NCBI GenBank assembly: GCA_934525625.1
Contig: CAKSZL010000003.1
Span: 124,001 to 188,000, forward strand
Direction: 5' to 3'
Length of the DNA stretch: 64,000 bases
Source of the DNA: an uncultured Burkholderiaceae bacterium
GTDB taxonomy: Bacteria > Pseudomonadota > Gammaproteobacteria > Burkholderiales > Burkholderiaceae_B
Shown here: piece by piece, positions 17,769 to 27,940 of the stretch
Layout: every line of letters begins with the position of its first letter
How positions within the stretch are numbered: the first letter of the stretch is position 1
Program-made: the position numbers and the translations under genes
Notes under the pieces: model-generated
Databases searched by the model: none
What the model saw: only the letters and a program-made list of their open reading frames with translations
Told to the model about the DNA's origin: nothing

Positions 17769-19748
17769 TCAGCTTGCCGCCTGTTCGTCGGATTGTTCCA
17801 GCGCCTGCTTGGCCTCGGGCAGAACCTTGACCTTGGCCTGATCGCGCATGGTGGCCAGCACGGCGCGCTGTTCGGCGGCGGCCTGGGCCTGGGCCAGTTG
17901 CGAACGCAGGGACATGCGCATCATGGGCTCGAGTTCGCCGGCCTGCACGGACTCCAGGCGAACCACGGCGTAGCCCTGATCGTCGTTCACGCCGATGAAG
18001 CCGGGCACGGCGCCGCCGGGAACCTCGAAGACCGCCTTCAGGGCGTCTACGCTGAGGCCTTGGGCGTCCATGCGGGTAACCGTCTGGTTCGAGCCGAAGC
18101 CTTCTTCGGACGCACCGGCGCCAGCGGCGCGCAGCTCGGCCAATACCTTTTCGCCGGCTTGCTTGGCGGCTTCGCGGGCTTGCTCGGCAAGCAGCTGCTC
18201 GCGGATGAAGTCGCGCGCCTGCTCCAAGGGGCGCACGTGGGCCGGATGTATGGTTTCGGCACGCACCACGACCATGACGCCCGGAGAGATTTCGATGACG
18301 CCGGAGCTTTGCTTTTCTTTGCGGCTGGCTTCGGAGAACAGCGCGCGGCGCACGCGCGGGTCTTCCAGCAGCTGCGCATCGGCGCTGCCGGCGGCGGCCG
18401 GCACGTCGCCGGCGGGCAGCACGGCTTCGGGCAGCAGGCGGTCGGCGGCGACCCCTTTGGCCTTGCGCATCGTCAGGCCCAGCGCCTGGGCGGTCGGCGC
18501 CAGGCTGGCGTTGTCTTCGTAAACCTGTTCGGTCAAGCGCGTGGCCAGTTCGGCGAAGCGGTCGGCGGCCAGTTGGCGCTTGGCCTCTTGTTCGACCTGG
18601 GCGCGCACCTGCTCGAAGTTTTCGCTTTGCTCGCCCTCGGCTTCGTTGACCAGGAACACGTGGTAGTTGCCGGAGACTTCCACCACGCCCGAGACCTCGC
18701 CGGCTTTGAGCGGGAACACGGCCGATTCGATTTCGGCGGGCCAGGTGCCCTGGGTGATCCAGCCCAATTGGCCGCCGTTGGCGGCGGTGCCGGCGTCTTG
18801 CGAGCGCTCTTTGGCCAGCTCGGCGAACTTGGCGGGTTCGGCGGCGGCTTGCTGGGCGATCTGCTCGGCCTGCTGGCGGATGCCATCGCGCTCGGCCTGC
18901 GAAGCGCCGGCCGGCACGGTCAGTTGAATGTGGCTGACGTTGCTGCGCGGGGGCTGCACGTAGCGCGACTTGTTTTGCTCGTAGAAAGCGCGCAGGTCGG
19001 AATCGCTGACGGCGGGCAGGCTTTGGGTGGCGGCGGCTTCGTCCAGCACCAGGTATTCCACCGTGGCGTATTCGGGTACGCGCAAGGCCTCTTGGTTGGC
19101 GTCGTACCAGGCCTGGATCTGGGCGTCGTCCACCTGGATGCCGGATTCGAAGTCGGCATACGGGAACTGGCGCACGCGCACGACGCGGCGTTCGATAAGC
19201 GCCTGGCCGACGGCCACGAGCACGGCGTCGGGCACCTGGGCGGTGGCGGCCACCGGCCCCAGCACGCGCTGCAGGGCGAGTTCGCCGCGCTGGCCGTCTT
19301 CGAAGCTCTTGCTGGTGGCGCCCATGCCCGTCAGCACGGAACGGTAGCGCTCGGGCGAGAAGCGGCCGTTTTCCTGGAATTCGGGGATGTCGGCGATGGT
19401 GCGACGCAGCGCGGCGTCGGAGACGTTGAAGTGATGGCGTTCGATCTGGTCGATGAGCACGCGGCGGTCGATGAGGGAGTCGAGCAGGTCTTGGCGCGCT
19501 CCGGGGGTATCGAAGACGGCCGGGTCGAAGGCCGCACCCAGGCTGGCCTGGATACGCTGCAGTTGATCGCGCCGCGCCTGTTCGAATTCTTGCTGCGTGA
19601 TGCTGCCCTTGCCCACTTCGACGAGGTCGTGGTCGCCGGAAACATAGCTGGTGTAGCCGCTGACGCCTATCAGTGCAAACGACGGCAGAATCAGGACCAG
19701 CAGAATCAACTGCATCAGGCGTTGGTGCGTGCGGATAAAATCGAACAT
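17769..19748 (-). CDS. ppiD: Periplasmic folding chaperone PpiD (SurA_N/parvulin)
   Basis: A 659-residue membrane-anchored chaperone of the SecYEG exit. One N-terminal helix (about residues 12-35, LMQLILLVLILPSFALIGVSG) anchors it, followed by a SurA_N-like domain, a parvulin/PpiC domain around NVSHIQLTV ... SQDAGTAANGGQLGWITQGTWPAEIESAVF, and a long charged helical C-terminal domain. Family members assist folding of outer-membrane and periplasmic proteins but often lack strong prolyl isomerase activity. Length is close to E. coli PpiD (623). It is divergent from rlmJ with only 67 bp between starts. Confidence 0.93.
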   Translation of the reverse strand: MFDFIRTHQRLMQLILLVLILPSFALIGVSGYTSYVSGDHDLVEVGKGSITQQEFEQARRDQLQRIQASLGAAFDPAVFDTPGARQDLLDSLIDRRVLIDQIERHHFNVSDAALRRTIADIPEFQENGRFSPERYRSVLTGMGATSKSFEDGQRGELALQRVLGPVAATAQVPDAVLVAVGQALIERRVVRVRQFPYADFESGIQVDDAQIQAWYDANQEALRVPEYATVEYLVLDEAAATQSLPAVSDSDLRAFYEQNKSRYVQPPRSNVSHIQLTVPAGASQAERDGIRQQAEQIAQQAAAEPAKFAELAKERSQDAGTAANGGQLGWITQGTWPAEIESAVFPLKAGEVSGVVEVSGNYHVFLVNEAEGEQSENFEQVRAQVEQEAKRQLAADRFAELATRLTEQVYEDNASLAPTAQALGLTMRKAKGVAADRLLPEAVLPAGDVPAAAGSADAQLLEDPRVRRALFSEASRKEKQSSGVIEISPGVMVVVRAETIHPAHVRPLEQARDFIREQLLAEQAREAAKQAGEKVLAELRAAGAGASEEGFGSNQTVTRMDAQGLSVDALKAVFEVPGGAVPGFIGVNDDQGYAVVRLESVQAGELEPMMRMSLRSQLAQAQAAAEQRAVLATMRDQAKVKVLPEAKQALEQSDEQAAS

Positions 19749-19815
19749 GTCATCAGGCTCGCAAGCATGTGATTTTTTGAATAATCTAGCAGTTTAACAC
19801 CGGACAGAGGTCGTA

Positions 19816-20691
19816 TTGTTCAGCTACCGCCACGCCTTTCATGCAGGCAACCACGCCGACGTGCTCAAGCACGCCATGCTTTTGCACGCCCTGGATCACC
19901 TGGGCAAAAAAGAGACTCCCTATACGCTCATCGACACCCATGCGGGCGCCGGCATCTACGACCTGAGCGACGATTGGGCCCGCACCAAGGCCGAGTCCGA
20001 CCTGGGCGTGGCGCGCGTGCACCGCGCCGCCTCGCAGGGCAAGACGCCCGCCCTGGTCCAGCGCTACCTGGAAGCCGTGCAAGCCTTCAACCAGCCCGGT
20101 TCGCTGCGCTGGTATCCCGGCTCGCCGTGGCTGGCCCTGCACGCCATGCGCCCGCAAGACCGCCTGCGCCTGTTCGAAATGCATCCCAACGAAGCCGACA
20201 TCCTGGCGCACAACCTCGGTTGCCTGGAACCGCGCCAGCAGCGCCAGGCGGAGCTGCGCCGCGCCGACGGCTTCGACGGCCTGAAAGCCCTGCTGCCGCC
20301 GCCCAGTCGGCGCGGGCTCACCGTCATCGACCCCTCTTACGAAGACAAGCAGGATTACCGGCGCGTGCTGCAAACCCTGGAAGAAGGCCTCAAGCGCTTC
20401 GCCCACGGCAGCTATTTCGTCTGGTATCCGCTGGTGCAGCGCCGCGAGGTGCAGGGGCTGGTCAAGGGCATGAGCAAGCTGGCCCCGGGCGAATGGCTGC
20501 ACGCCACGCTGCAGGTATGCAAGCCCCCTGCGGACGGCCACGGCCTGTACGGCAGCGGGGTCTTCATGATCAACCCGCCCTACACGCTGGCCGCCGGCCT
20601 GCGCGAGGCCCTGCCCTGGATGGTACGCGTGCTGGGGCAGGACGCACGCGCCCGCCACACGCTGGAAACCGGCGACGTCGCCCGCGCCTAA
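19816..20691 (+). CDS. rlmJ: 23S rRNA (adenine2030-N6)-methyltransferase RlmJ
   Basis: A 291-residue RlmJ (ComJ) homologue that methylates A2030 of 23S rRNA using SAM. The opening FSYRHAFHAGNHADVLKH is diagnostic, followed by TLIDTHAGAGIYDL (SAM motif). The catalytic motif IV reads DPSY rather than the DPPY described for E. coli RlmJ. The start is a TTG at 19816 with an AGAGG site 5 bases upstream; no ATG gives the conserved N-terminus. It is convergent with the pseudouridine synthase gene, 43 bp away. Confidence 0.94.
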   Translation: MFSYRHAFHAGNHADVLKHAMLLHALDHLGKKETPYTLIDTHAGAGIYDLSDDWARTKAESDLGVARVHRAASQGKTPALVQRYLEAVQAFNQPGSLRWYPGSPWLALHAMRPQDRLRLFEMHPNEADILAHNLGCLEPRQQRQAELRRADGFDGLKALLPPPSRRGLTVIDPSYEDKQDYRRVLQTLEEGLKRFAHGSYFVWYPLVQRREVQGLVKGMSKLAPGEWLHATLQVCKPPADGHGLYGSGVFMINPPYTLAAGLREALPWMVRVLGQDARARHTLETGDVARA

Positions 20692-20734
20692 ATAGCCTAC
20701 CCGCGCTTGCGCCAGTGCCTGAATCAAAAAGGCG

Positions 20735-21550
20735 CTAGAAAAAGCTTTCGTTCTGGCCCAGGTAGCGCCATTTGCCGGGCGGCAGGTCGCCCAGCACGAT
20801 GCGCCCCATGCGCACGCGCTTCAGGCCCACGACCTTCAGGCCGACCAGTTCGCACATGCGGCGTATCTGCCGCTTCTTGCCTTCGCGCAGGCGAAAGCGC
20901 AACTGGTCGTCGTTCTGCCACGCCACGTTGGCCGGCTTGAGCGGCTGGCCGTCCAGGCTGAGGCCGTGGTTGAGCAAGGCCAGCCCATTGGGGATGAGCT
21001 TGCCCTGCACCCGCACCAGATATTCTTTTTCTATCTGCGAGTCGGCGTCGATAAGCTGCCGGGCGATGCGGCCGTCCTGAGTCAGCACGAGCAAACCCTG
21101 AGAATCGATGTCCAGCCGCCCCGCGGGCGCCAGGCCACGCAGATGCGAGGGATGGAAGACACGAGGCGAGCGGTCGCCCGCATGTTGGGTTTCCGCTGTG
21201 ATCAGTGTGACGGCCGGCCGGTAGCCCTGCTCGGCCTGGCCGGAAACCACGCCCACCGGCTTGTTCAGCAAAATGGTGACACGCTCGGTCTGGCGCTTGT
21301 GGGCGGCCTTGTCCAGCGTGATCTGCTGGTGCGGCAAGGCCTTGGCGCCCAGTCCCACGGGCTGTCCGTCCACCCGCACCCAACCCCGCTCGATGTAGTC
21401 GTCGGCCTCGCGCCGCGAACACATGCCGCGTTCGGCCAGCAGCTTGGAGACCCGGACGGGCTCGTTCGCCGCGTCCGGCTGGCGCACCGGCGGCGGCGCC
21501 CTGAAAACCTGTTTTTTTACCGCCGGGCCGCGCCCGTTTGGCCGGTTCAT
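20735..21550 (-). CDS. RsuA/RluF-family rRNA pseudouridine synthase
   Basis: A 271-residue pseudouridine synthase. An N-terminal S4-like domain ([29 protein letters not shown]) precedes the catalytic domain with [18 protein letters not shown] (catalytic Asp in GRLD) and the RsuA-family block [17 protein letters not shown]. The composition is closest to RluF/RluE-type enzymes acting on 23S rRNA, but the target uridine cannot be assigned. ATG 21550 gives a basic head ([14 protein letters not shown]) and overlaps the stop of the upstream binding-protein gene by 4 bp, an odd pairing. Confidence 0.9.
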   Translation of the reverse strand: MNRPNGRGPAVKKQVFRAPPPVRQPDAANEPVRVSKLLAERGMCSRREADDYIERGWVRVDGQPVGLGAKALPHQQITLDKAAHKRQTERVTILLNKPVGVVSGQAEQGYRPAVTLITAETQHAGDRSPRVFHPSHLRGLAPAGRLDIDSQGLLVLTQDGRIARQLIDADSQIEKEYLVRVQGKLIPNGLALLNHGLSLDGQPLKPANVAWQNDDQLRFRLREGKKRQIRRMCELVGLKVVGLKRVRMGRIVLGDLPPGKWRYLGQNESFF

Positions 21551-22446
21551 TGGTACACCGCCGGATCGGGCGAGTCGGTGGGCTCGGCGAAGACGCGCTT
21601 GAGCGCATCGCCCAAGGGCCAGTTCAGGTTGATGCCGCGTGGCGGAATCGGCTGGGTGAACCACTTCTCGTACAGCTTTTCCATGCGGCCGTCGCGCATC
21701 ATGGCTTCCACGGCCTCGTCCACCACCTGCTTGAATTCGGGGTCGTTCTTGGGCAGGATGACGGCATAGGGCTCGGTGGTGAAGGTTTCTTCGCCAATGA
21801 CCCAGTCGTCGGGCTTGCGCGAGTTGGCCACCAGGCCGGCCAGCAGCACGTCGTCCATCATGAAGGCCGCCGCGCGGCCGCGCTCGACGGCCAGAAAAGC
21901 CTCGGCGTGATCCTTGGCCGGCATAATGCGTATGCCCAGCTTGCGCTCGGCGTTGGCCTGCGTCAGCCACAGCAGGCTGCTGGTGCCGGCGGTGGAAACC
22001 ACCGTCTTGCCCTTCAGGCTTTCCAGGTTGCCGACGCCGCTGTCCTTGCGGTAGGCCAGGCGCGTATGGGTGATGAACATGGTGGGCGCGAAAGCCACCT
22101 GCTTCTGGCGCTGCTCGTTGTTGGTGGCCGAGCCGCATGTCATGTCCACCGTGCCGTTGGCCACCAGCGGAATGCGCGTGGAAGACGTGACCGGCACGCG
22201 CTTGACGCGCAGGCCGGGCAGTTGCAGCTTTTGCTTGAGGGCCTCGACCACGCCCATGCAGATGTCCGTGGAATAGCCCACCGGCTGCTGCTTGTCGTCC
22301 AGGTAAGAGAACGGCAGCGAAGCCTCGCGGTAGCCCAGCGCCACCTCGCCGCGCTCGCGTATCTGATCCAGCCGCCCCGCTTGCGCGGACAGCGCCAAGC
22401 CCATCAGGGCGCCGGCGGCCAGCCATTTATTCCAGTGCTTCATCAT
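21547..22446 (-). CDS. Polar amino-acid ABC transporter substrate-binding protein (GltI-like)
   Basis: A 299-residue periplasmic binding protein of family 3. The signal peptide [22 protein letters not shown] is followed by [28 protein letters not shown], and [25 protein letters not shown] matches glutamate/aspartate-binding proteins. MM gives two possible starts; an AGGAG site precedes the first. No cognate permease or ATPase gene is nearby, so it must share a membrane complex encoded elsewhere. Its stop is coupled to the pseudouridine synthase start (ATGA). Confidence 0.9.
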   Translation of the reverse strand: MMKHWNKWLAAGALMGLALSAQAGRLDQIRERGEVALGYREASLPFSYLDDKQQPVGYSTDICMGVVEALKQKLQLPGLRVKRVPVTSSTRIPLVANGTVDMTCGSATNNEQRQKQVAFAPTMFITHTRLAYRKDSGVGNLESLKGKTVVSTAGTSSLLWLTQANAERKLGIRIMPAKDHAEAFLAVERGRAAAFMMDDVLLAGLVANSRKPDDWVIGEETFTTEPYAVILPKNDPEFKQVVDEAVEAMMRDGRMEKLYEKWFTQPIPPRGINLNWPLGDALKRVFAEPTDSPDPAVYQ

Positions 22447-22511
22447 GCTTTGCTCCTTTCAGTCGCCATCGTTGCCAAGGCGATTCCGCCCTGCCTGGCC
22501 GCATGCCGGCG

Positions 22512-24570
<2,059 letters not shown>

Positions 24571-24637
24571 GCGGCCCACTCTGGACAAAAGGGAAAATTA
24601 TCGCACGGCCCGCCCCGCTTCCGGCGCAGGGGTTTTC

Positions 24638-25942
24638 TCATTCCTGGGACGGGCGGCGGGCGTTTTCGAAGCCCGCCTCGCGGCTTAGCGCCTTGGAGAA
24701 GTCCGCGCCCGACGGCGATTGGTACAGCTCCAGCGACAGCTCGGGCAGCACGGCCAGCAGATGGTCGAAGATATCGCCCTGGATGCGCTCGTATTCCACC
24801 CAGGCCGTCTTGGCGGTAAAGCAGTAAAGCTCGATGGGTATCCCCTCGGAGGTGGGCTCCATCATGCGCACCATGGTGATCATGTCCTGATGCAGTTCCT
24901 TGTTCTGCTTCAGGTAGGCCAGCGCATACGCGCGGAAAGTGCCTAGATTGGTCAGCCGGCGCTGGTTGACGGGCACGCCGCCGGCATCACCCAGCGCCCG
25001 GTTGGCCGCGTCCAGTTCGGCCTGCTTGCCGGCCAGATAATCGGCTAGCAGCCGGTAGCGCGACAAGGCCCGGATTTCCTCCTGCGACAAAAAACGCACC
25101 GAGCCCGCATTGATGCGCAGCGTGCGCTTGATGCGCCGCCCGCCCACCTCGAACATATTGCGCCAGTTGCGGTAGGCCTCGGAGAACAGCTTGTAGGTCG
25201 GAATGGTGGTGATGGTTTTATCCCAGTTCTCGACCTTGACGGTATGCAGCGCGATGTCCACCACGAAACCGTCGGCGTTGGCCTGGGGCATTTCTATCCA
25301 GTCGCCGATGCGCAGCAAGTCGTTGGACGTCAGTTGCGTGCTGGCCACCAGCGACAGCAAGGTGTCCTTGAACACCAGCAACAGCACCGCCGACATCGCG
25401 CCCAGGCCCGACAGCATCAGCAGCGGCGACTGGTTGATCAGCAGCGAGAAGATCAGGATGGCGCATATGCCCCACAGAACGATCTTGGCCAGTTCCAGAT
25501 AGCTTTTGATGGAACGGGTCTGCGCCTGGGTGGAGGCCGAATAGGTGTCCTGCCAGGCCTTGAGCACCCCTATGGCCGACTTGAACGCAAAAAACACGCA
25601 GAAGGCTTGCAGAATGCGCTCGAAGGGCTCCAGGTATTTGTCGTCCAGCGGCAGCAGCGGCAGGTTGAACAGCACCACCGTCAGCGTGGCCAGGTAGCCC
25701 AGGTTGCGGAACACGTTGCGGTGGTTCAGCGCATTCGACCAGTCGCCGCGGCCGATGACGTCCAGCGTGCGGTGCGCCAGCGCCACCAGCACCTTGTCGA
25801 CGACCCAGCCCGTGATGAACACCAGCGCCACCAGAATGGCGACGCCGACCAGCATCTGCGCCCACAGGGCATCGGGAAGATATTGATAAAGGCCGGCCTC
25901 GACTTGCACGAGCCAGCGTTCGAATGCGTTTTGTTGCGGCAT
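24638..25942 (-). CDS. MscS-family mechanosensitive channel (YbdG-like)
   Basis: A 434-residue small-conductance mechanosensitive channel homologue. About five N-terminal hydrophobic helices precede the pore-lining region LLMLSGLGAMSAVLLLVFKDTLLSLVAS, followed by the cytosolic beta domain (RIGDWIEMPQANADGFVVDIALHTVKVENWDKTITTIPTYKL) and a helical C-terminal region. This arrangement, including the insertion before the C-terminal domain, resembles E. coli YbdG (415 residues). It would release solutes on hypo-osmotic shock. It is divergent from argH. Confidence 0.92.
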   Translation of the reverse strand: MPQQNAFERWLVQVEAGLYQYLPDALWAQMLVGVAILVALVFITGWVVDKVLVALAHRTLDVIGRGDWSNALNHRNVFRNLGYLATLTVVLFNLPLLPLDDKYLEPFERILQAFCVFFAFKSAIGVLKAWQDTYSASTQAQTRSIKSYLELAKIVLWGICAILIFSLLINQSPLLMLSGLGAMSAVLLLVFKDTLLSLVASTQLTSNDLLRIGDWIEMPQANADGFVVDIALHTVKVENWDKTITTIPTYKLFSEAYRNWRNMFEVGGRRIKRTLRINAGSVRFLSQEEIRALSRYRLLADYLAGKQAELDAANRALGDAGGVPVNQRRLTNLGTFRAYALAYLKQNKELHQDMITMVRMMEPTSEGIPIELYCFTAKTAWVEYERIQGDIFDHLLAVLPELSLELYQSPSGADFSKALSREAGFENARRPSQE

Positions 25943-25983
25943 AAGGGAGAAAAGCGGCCCCGCGAATGGCGGGCGGGTTCATC

Positions 25984-26058
25984 TACAATAGTGGCATCAA
26001 GCTATCGAAACCACCTCGGTTAAAACGATTTTATTAAAACGGCGATCAATGAATCGCC
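25984..26058 (+). promoter_or_regulatory. argH promoter and leader with direct repeats and a hairpin
   Basis: In the 147-bp gap between mscS and argH, TACAAT (25984-25989) is a good plus-strand -10. The leader that would follow has two copies of TTAAAACG (26020-26027 and 26034-26041), 14 bp apart, then GGCGAT/ATCGCC (26041-26046 with 26053-26058), a 6-bp stem with a 6-base loop. None matches the known ArgR box well, so their role is unknown. Confidence 0.3.
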
Positions 26059-26089
26059 ATATCAAAATAACCATCGATTTTAGAACATC

Positions 26090-27514
26090 ATGTCCGATCA
26101 AGCCTCGAACCCCGCTAATAACCAGTTCGCCAACAAGGCTCAGGCCTGGTCCGCCCGCTTCTCCGAACCCGTCTCCGACCTCGTCAAGCGCTATACCGCT
26201 TCGGTCGACTTCGACAAGCGCCTGGCCCATGCCGACATACGCGGCTCGCTGGCGCACGCGGACATGCTGGCGGCGGTGGGCGTCATCAGCCGGCAAGACC
26301 TGGCCGACATCCAGCACGGCATGAAGCAGATCACCCAGGAAATCGACGCGGGCAGCTTCGAATGGCTGCTCGACCTCGAAGACGTGCACCTGAACATCGA
26401 AAAACGCCTGGTCGAGCTCATAGGCGACGCCGGCAAGCGCCTGCACACGGGCCGCTCGCGCAACGACCAGGTGGCCACCGACATCCGCCTGTGGCTGCGC
26501 GACGAAATCGACGCCAGCCTGCACCAGTTGAACCTGCTGCGTCGCAATCTGGCCGAACTGGCCCTGCAGCACGCCGACACCATCCTGCCCGGCTTCACCC
26601 ATCTGCAGGTGGCCCAGCCGGTTACCTTCGGCCACCACCTGCTGGCCTATGCCGAAATGTTCGGCCGCGACGCCGAACGCCTGGCCGACGTGCGCAAACG
26701 CGTCAACCGCCTGCCGCTGGGCGCCGCCGCGCTGGCCGGCACCACCTACCCCATAGACCGCGCCCGCGTGGCGCGCACGCTGGGCTTCGACGACATCTGC
26801 CACAACTCGCTGGACGCCGTCTCCGACCGCGACTTCGCCATCGAATTCTGCGCCGCCGCCGCGCTGGCCATGATGCACGTCTCGCGCCTCTCGGAAGAAC
26901 TGATACTGTGGATGAGCCCGCGCGTCGGCTTCATCGACCTGGCCGACCGCTTCTGCACCGGCAGCTCCATCATGCCGCAAAAGAAAAACCCCGACGTGCC
27001 CGAACTGGCGCGCGGCAAGACCGGCCGCGTCTACGGCAACCTGGTCGGCCTGCTCACCCTGATGAAAGGCCAGCCCCTGGCCTACAACAAAGACAACCAG
27101 GAAGACAAGGAAGGCCTGTTCGACACCGCCGACACCCTGCACGACACCCTGGTCATCTTCGCCGACATGGTCAGCGGCATCCGCGTCAAGCCCGACGCCA
27201 TGCGCGCCGCCGCGCTGCAAGGCTTCTCCACCGCCACCGACCTGGCCGACTACCTGGTCAAAAAAGGCCTGCCCTTCCGCGACGCCCACGAAACCGTGGC
27301 CCACGCCGTGCGCGCCTGCGAAGAGCGCGGCTGCGACCTGGCCGACCTCACCCTGCCCGAACTGCAGGCCCTGCACCCCGGCATCGAAGCCGACGTGCAC
27401 CAGGTGCTGACGCTGGAGGGCTCGGTCTCGGCGCGCAATCACGAAGGCGGCACCGCACCCGAGCGCGTGCGCATCGAGGCGCAACGGGTGTTGAAGGAAT
27501 TGGACGCCGGCTAA
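26090..27514 (+). CDS. argH: Argininosuccinate lyase
   Basis: A 474-residue member of the fumarase/aspartase superfamily that splits argininosuccinate into arginine and fumarate, the last step of arginine synthesis. The superfamily signature [12 protein letters not shown] is intact, and [12 protein letters not shown] and [15 protein letters not shown] form the other active-site segments. Length is normal. It starts at ATG 26090 after a leader of about 95 bases. slyX follows 72 bp downstream. Confidence 0.98.
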   Translation: MSDQASNPANNQFANKAQAWSARFSEPVSDLVKRYTASVDFDKRLAHADIRGSLAHADMLAAVGVISRQDLADIQHGMKQITQEIDAGSFEWLLDLEDVHLNIEKRLVELIGDAGKRLHTGRSRNDQVATDIRLWLRDEIDASLHQLNLLRRNLAELALQHADTILPGFTHLQVAQPVTFGHHLLAYAEMFGRDAERLADVRKRVNRLPLGAAALAGTTYPIDRARVARTLGFDDICHNSLDAVSDRDFAIEFCAAAALAMMHVSRLSEELILWMSPRVGFIDLADRFCTGSSIMPQKKNPDVPELARGKTGRVYGNLVGLLTLMKGQPLAYNKDNQEDKEGLFDTADTLHDTLVIFADMVSGIRVKPDAMRAAALQGFSTATDLADYLVKKGLPFRDAHETVAHAVRACEERGCDLADLTLPELQALHPGIEADVHQVLTLEGSVSARNHEGGTAPERVRIEAQRVLKELDAG

Positions 27515-27586
27515 AACCTAAGCCGCTCTGCCGCACTAAGTCGCTCAGGCATAATGCATTTTTGATGTTTTGCGCCCACGCCACCC

Positions 27587-27805
27587 ATGACCGCCCTACC
27601 CGCCGATATCGAAAAACGCCTGATCGAGCTTGAAATCAAGATCGGCCTGGCCGACGACCTGCTTGAACAGCTGAACCACACCGTGTTCAAACAGCAACAG
27701 CAGATCGAACTGCTAATGCGAGAATTGCTGGAATTACAGCGGCAGGCGCAAGACAGCCGGCTTTCCGGCACCAGCCTGAAAGACGAAATTCCGCCGCATT
27801 ATTGA
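27587..27805 (+). CDS. slyX: SlyX family small coiled-coil protein
   Basis: A 72-residue protein with a heptad-rich helix (ADIEKRLIELEIKIGLADDLLEQLNHTV) and the conserved SlyX C-terminus ending PPHY. The role of SlyX is not known; it is predicted to be a short cytosolic coiled coil. TAATGC and a T-run precede the gene at 27550-27570. It lies downstream of argH, at the left border of the sulfatase cluster. Confidence 0.9.
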   Translation: MTALPADIEKRLIELEIKIGLADDLLEQLNHTVFKQQQQIELLMRELLELQRQAQDSRLSGTSLKDEIPPHY

Positions 27806-27851
27806 TTTTCAGATGGCGGAAGCGCTGCTGTTGTGCTTATGCTTCGCCGTG

Positions 27852-27881
27852 GGCAACAAGCTCTCTGGCAACAAGCTTTCT
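27852..27881. repeat. 15-bp tandem direct repeat
   Basis: Two adjacent copies of a 15-bp unit, GGCAACAAGCTCTCT (27852-27866) and GGCAACAAGCTTTCT (27867-27881), differ at one base. They lie between slyX and the sulfatase gene, at the left border of the accessory cluster. No protein or function can be tied to them. Confidence 0.7.
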
Positions 27882-27913
27882 GTTCTACGCTGGCGTTTGT
27901 CCGCACTCTCTGG

Positions 27914-27940
27914 GCCGGCTTTCAGCCGGTCAAATTGTTT
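27914..27940 (+). terminator. Candidate terminator downstream of slyX
   Basis: CCGGCT (27914-27919) and AGCCGG (27923-27928) form a 6-bp GC-rich stem with a 3-base loop, followed by a T-rich stretch ending TTTT at 27937-27940. It is placed to stop slyX transcription before the convergent sulfatase gene. The T-run is interrupted, so strength is uncertain. Confidence 0.4.

Noticed and set aside
17486..17830. Two small open frames across the large inverted repeat
   Set aside because: They arise from the GC-rich palindrome, share no motif with known proteins and run across the repeat arms; the non-coding reading explains the sequence better.
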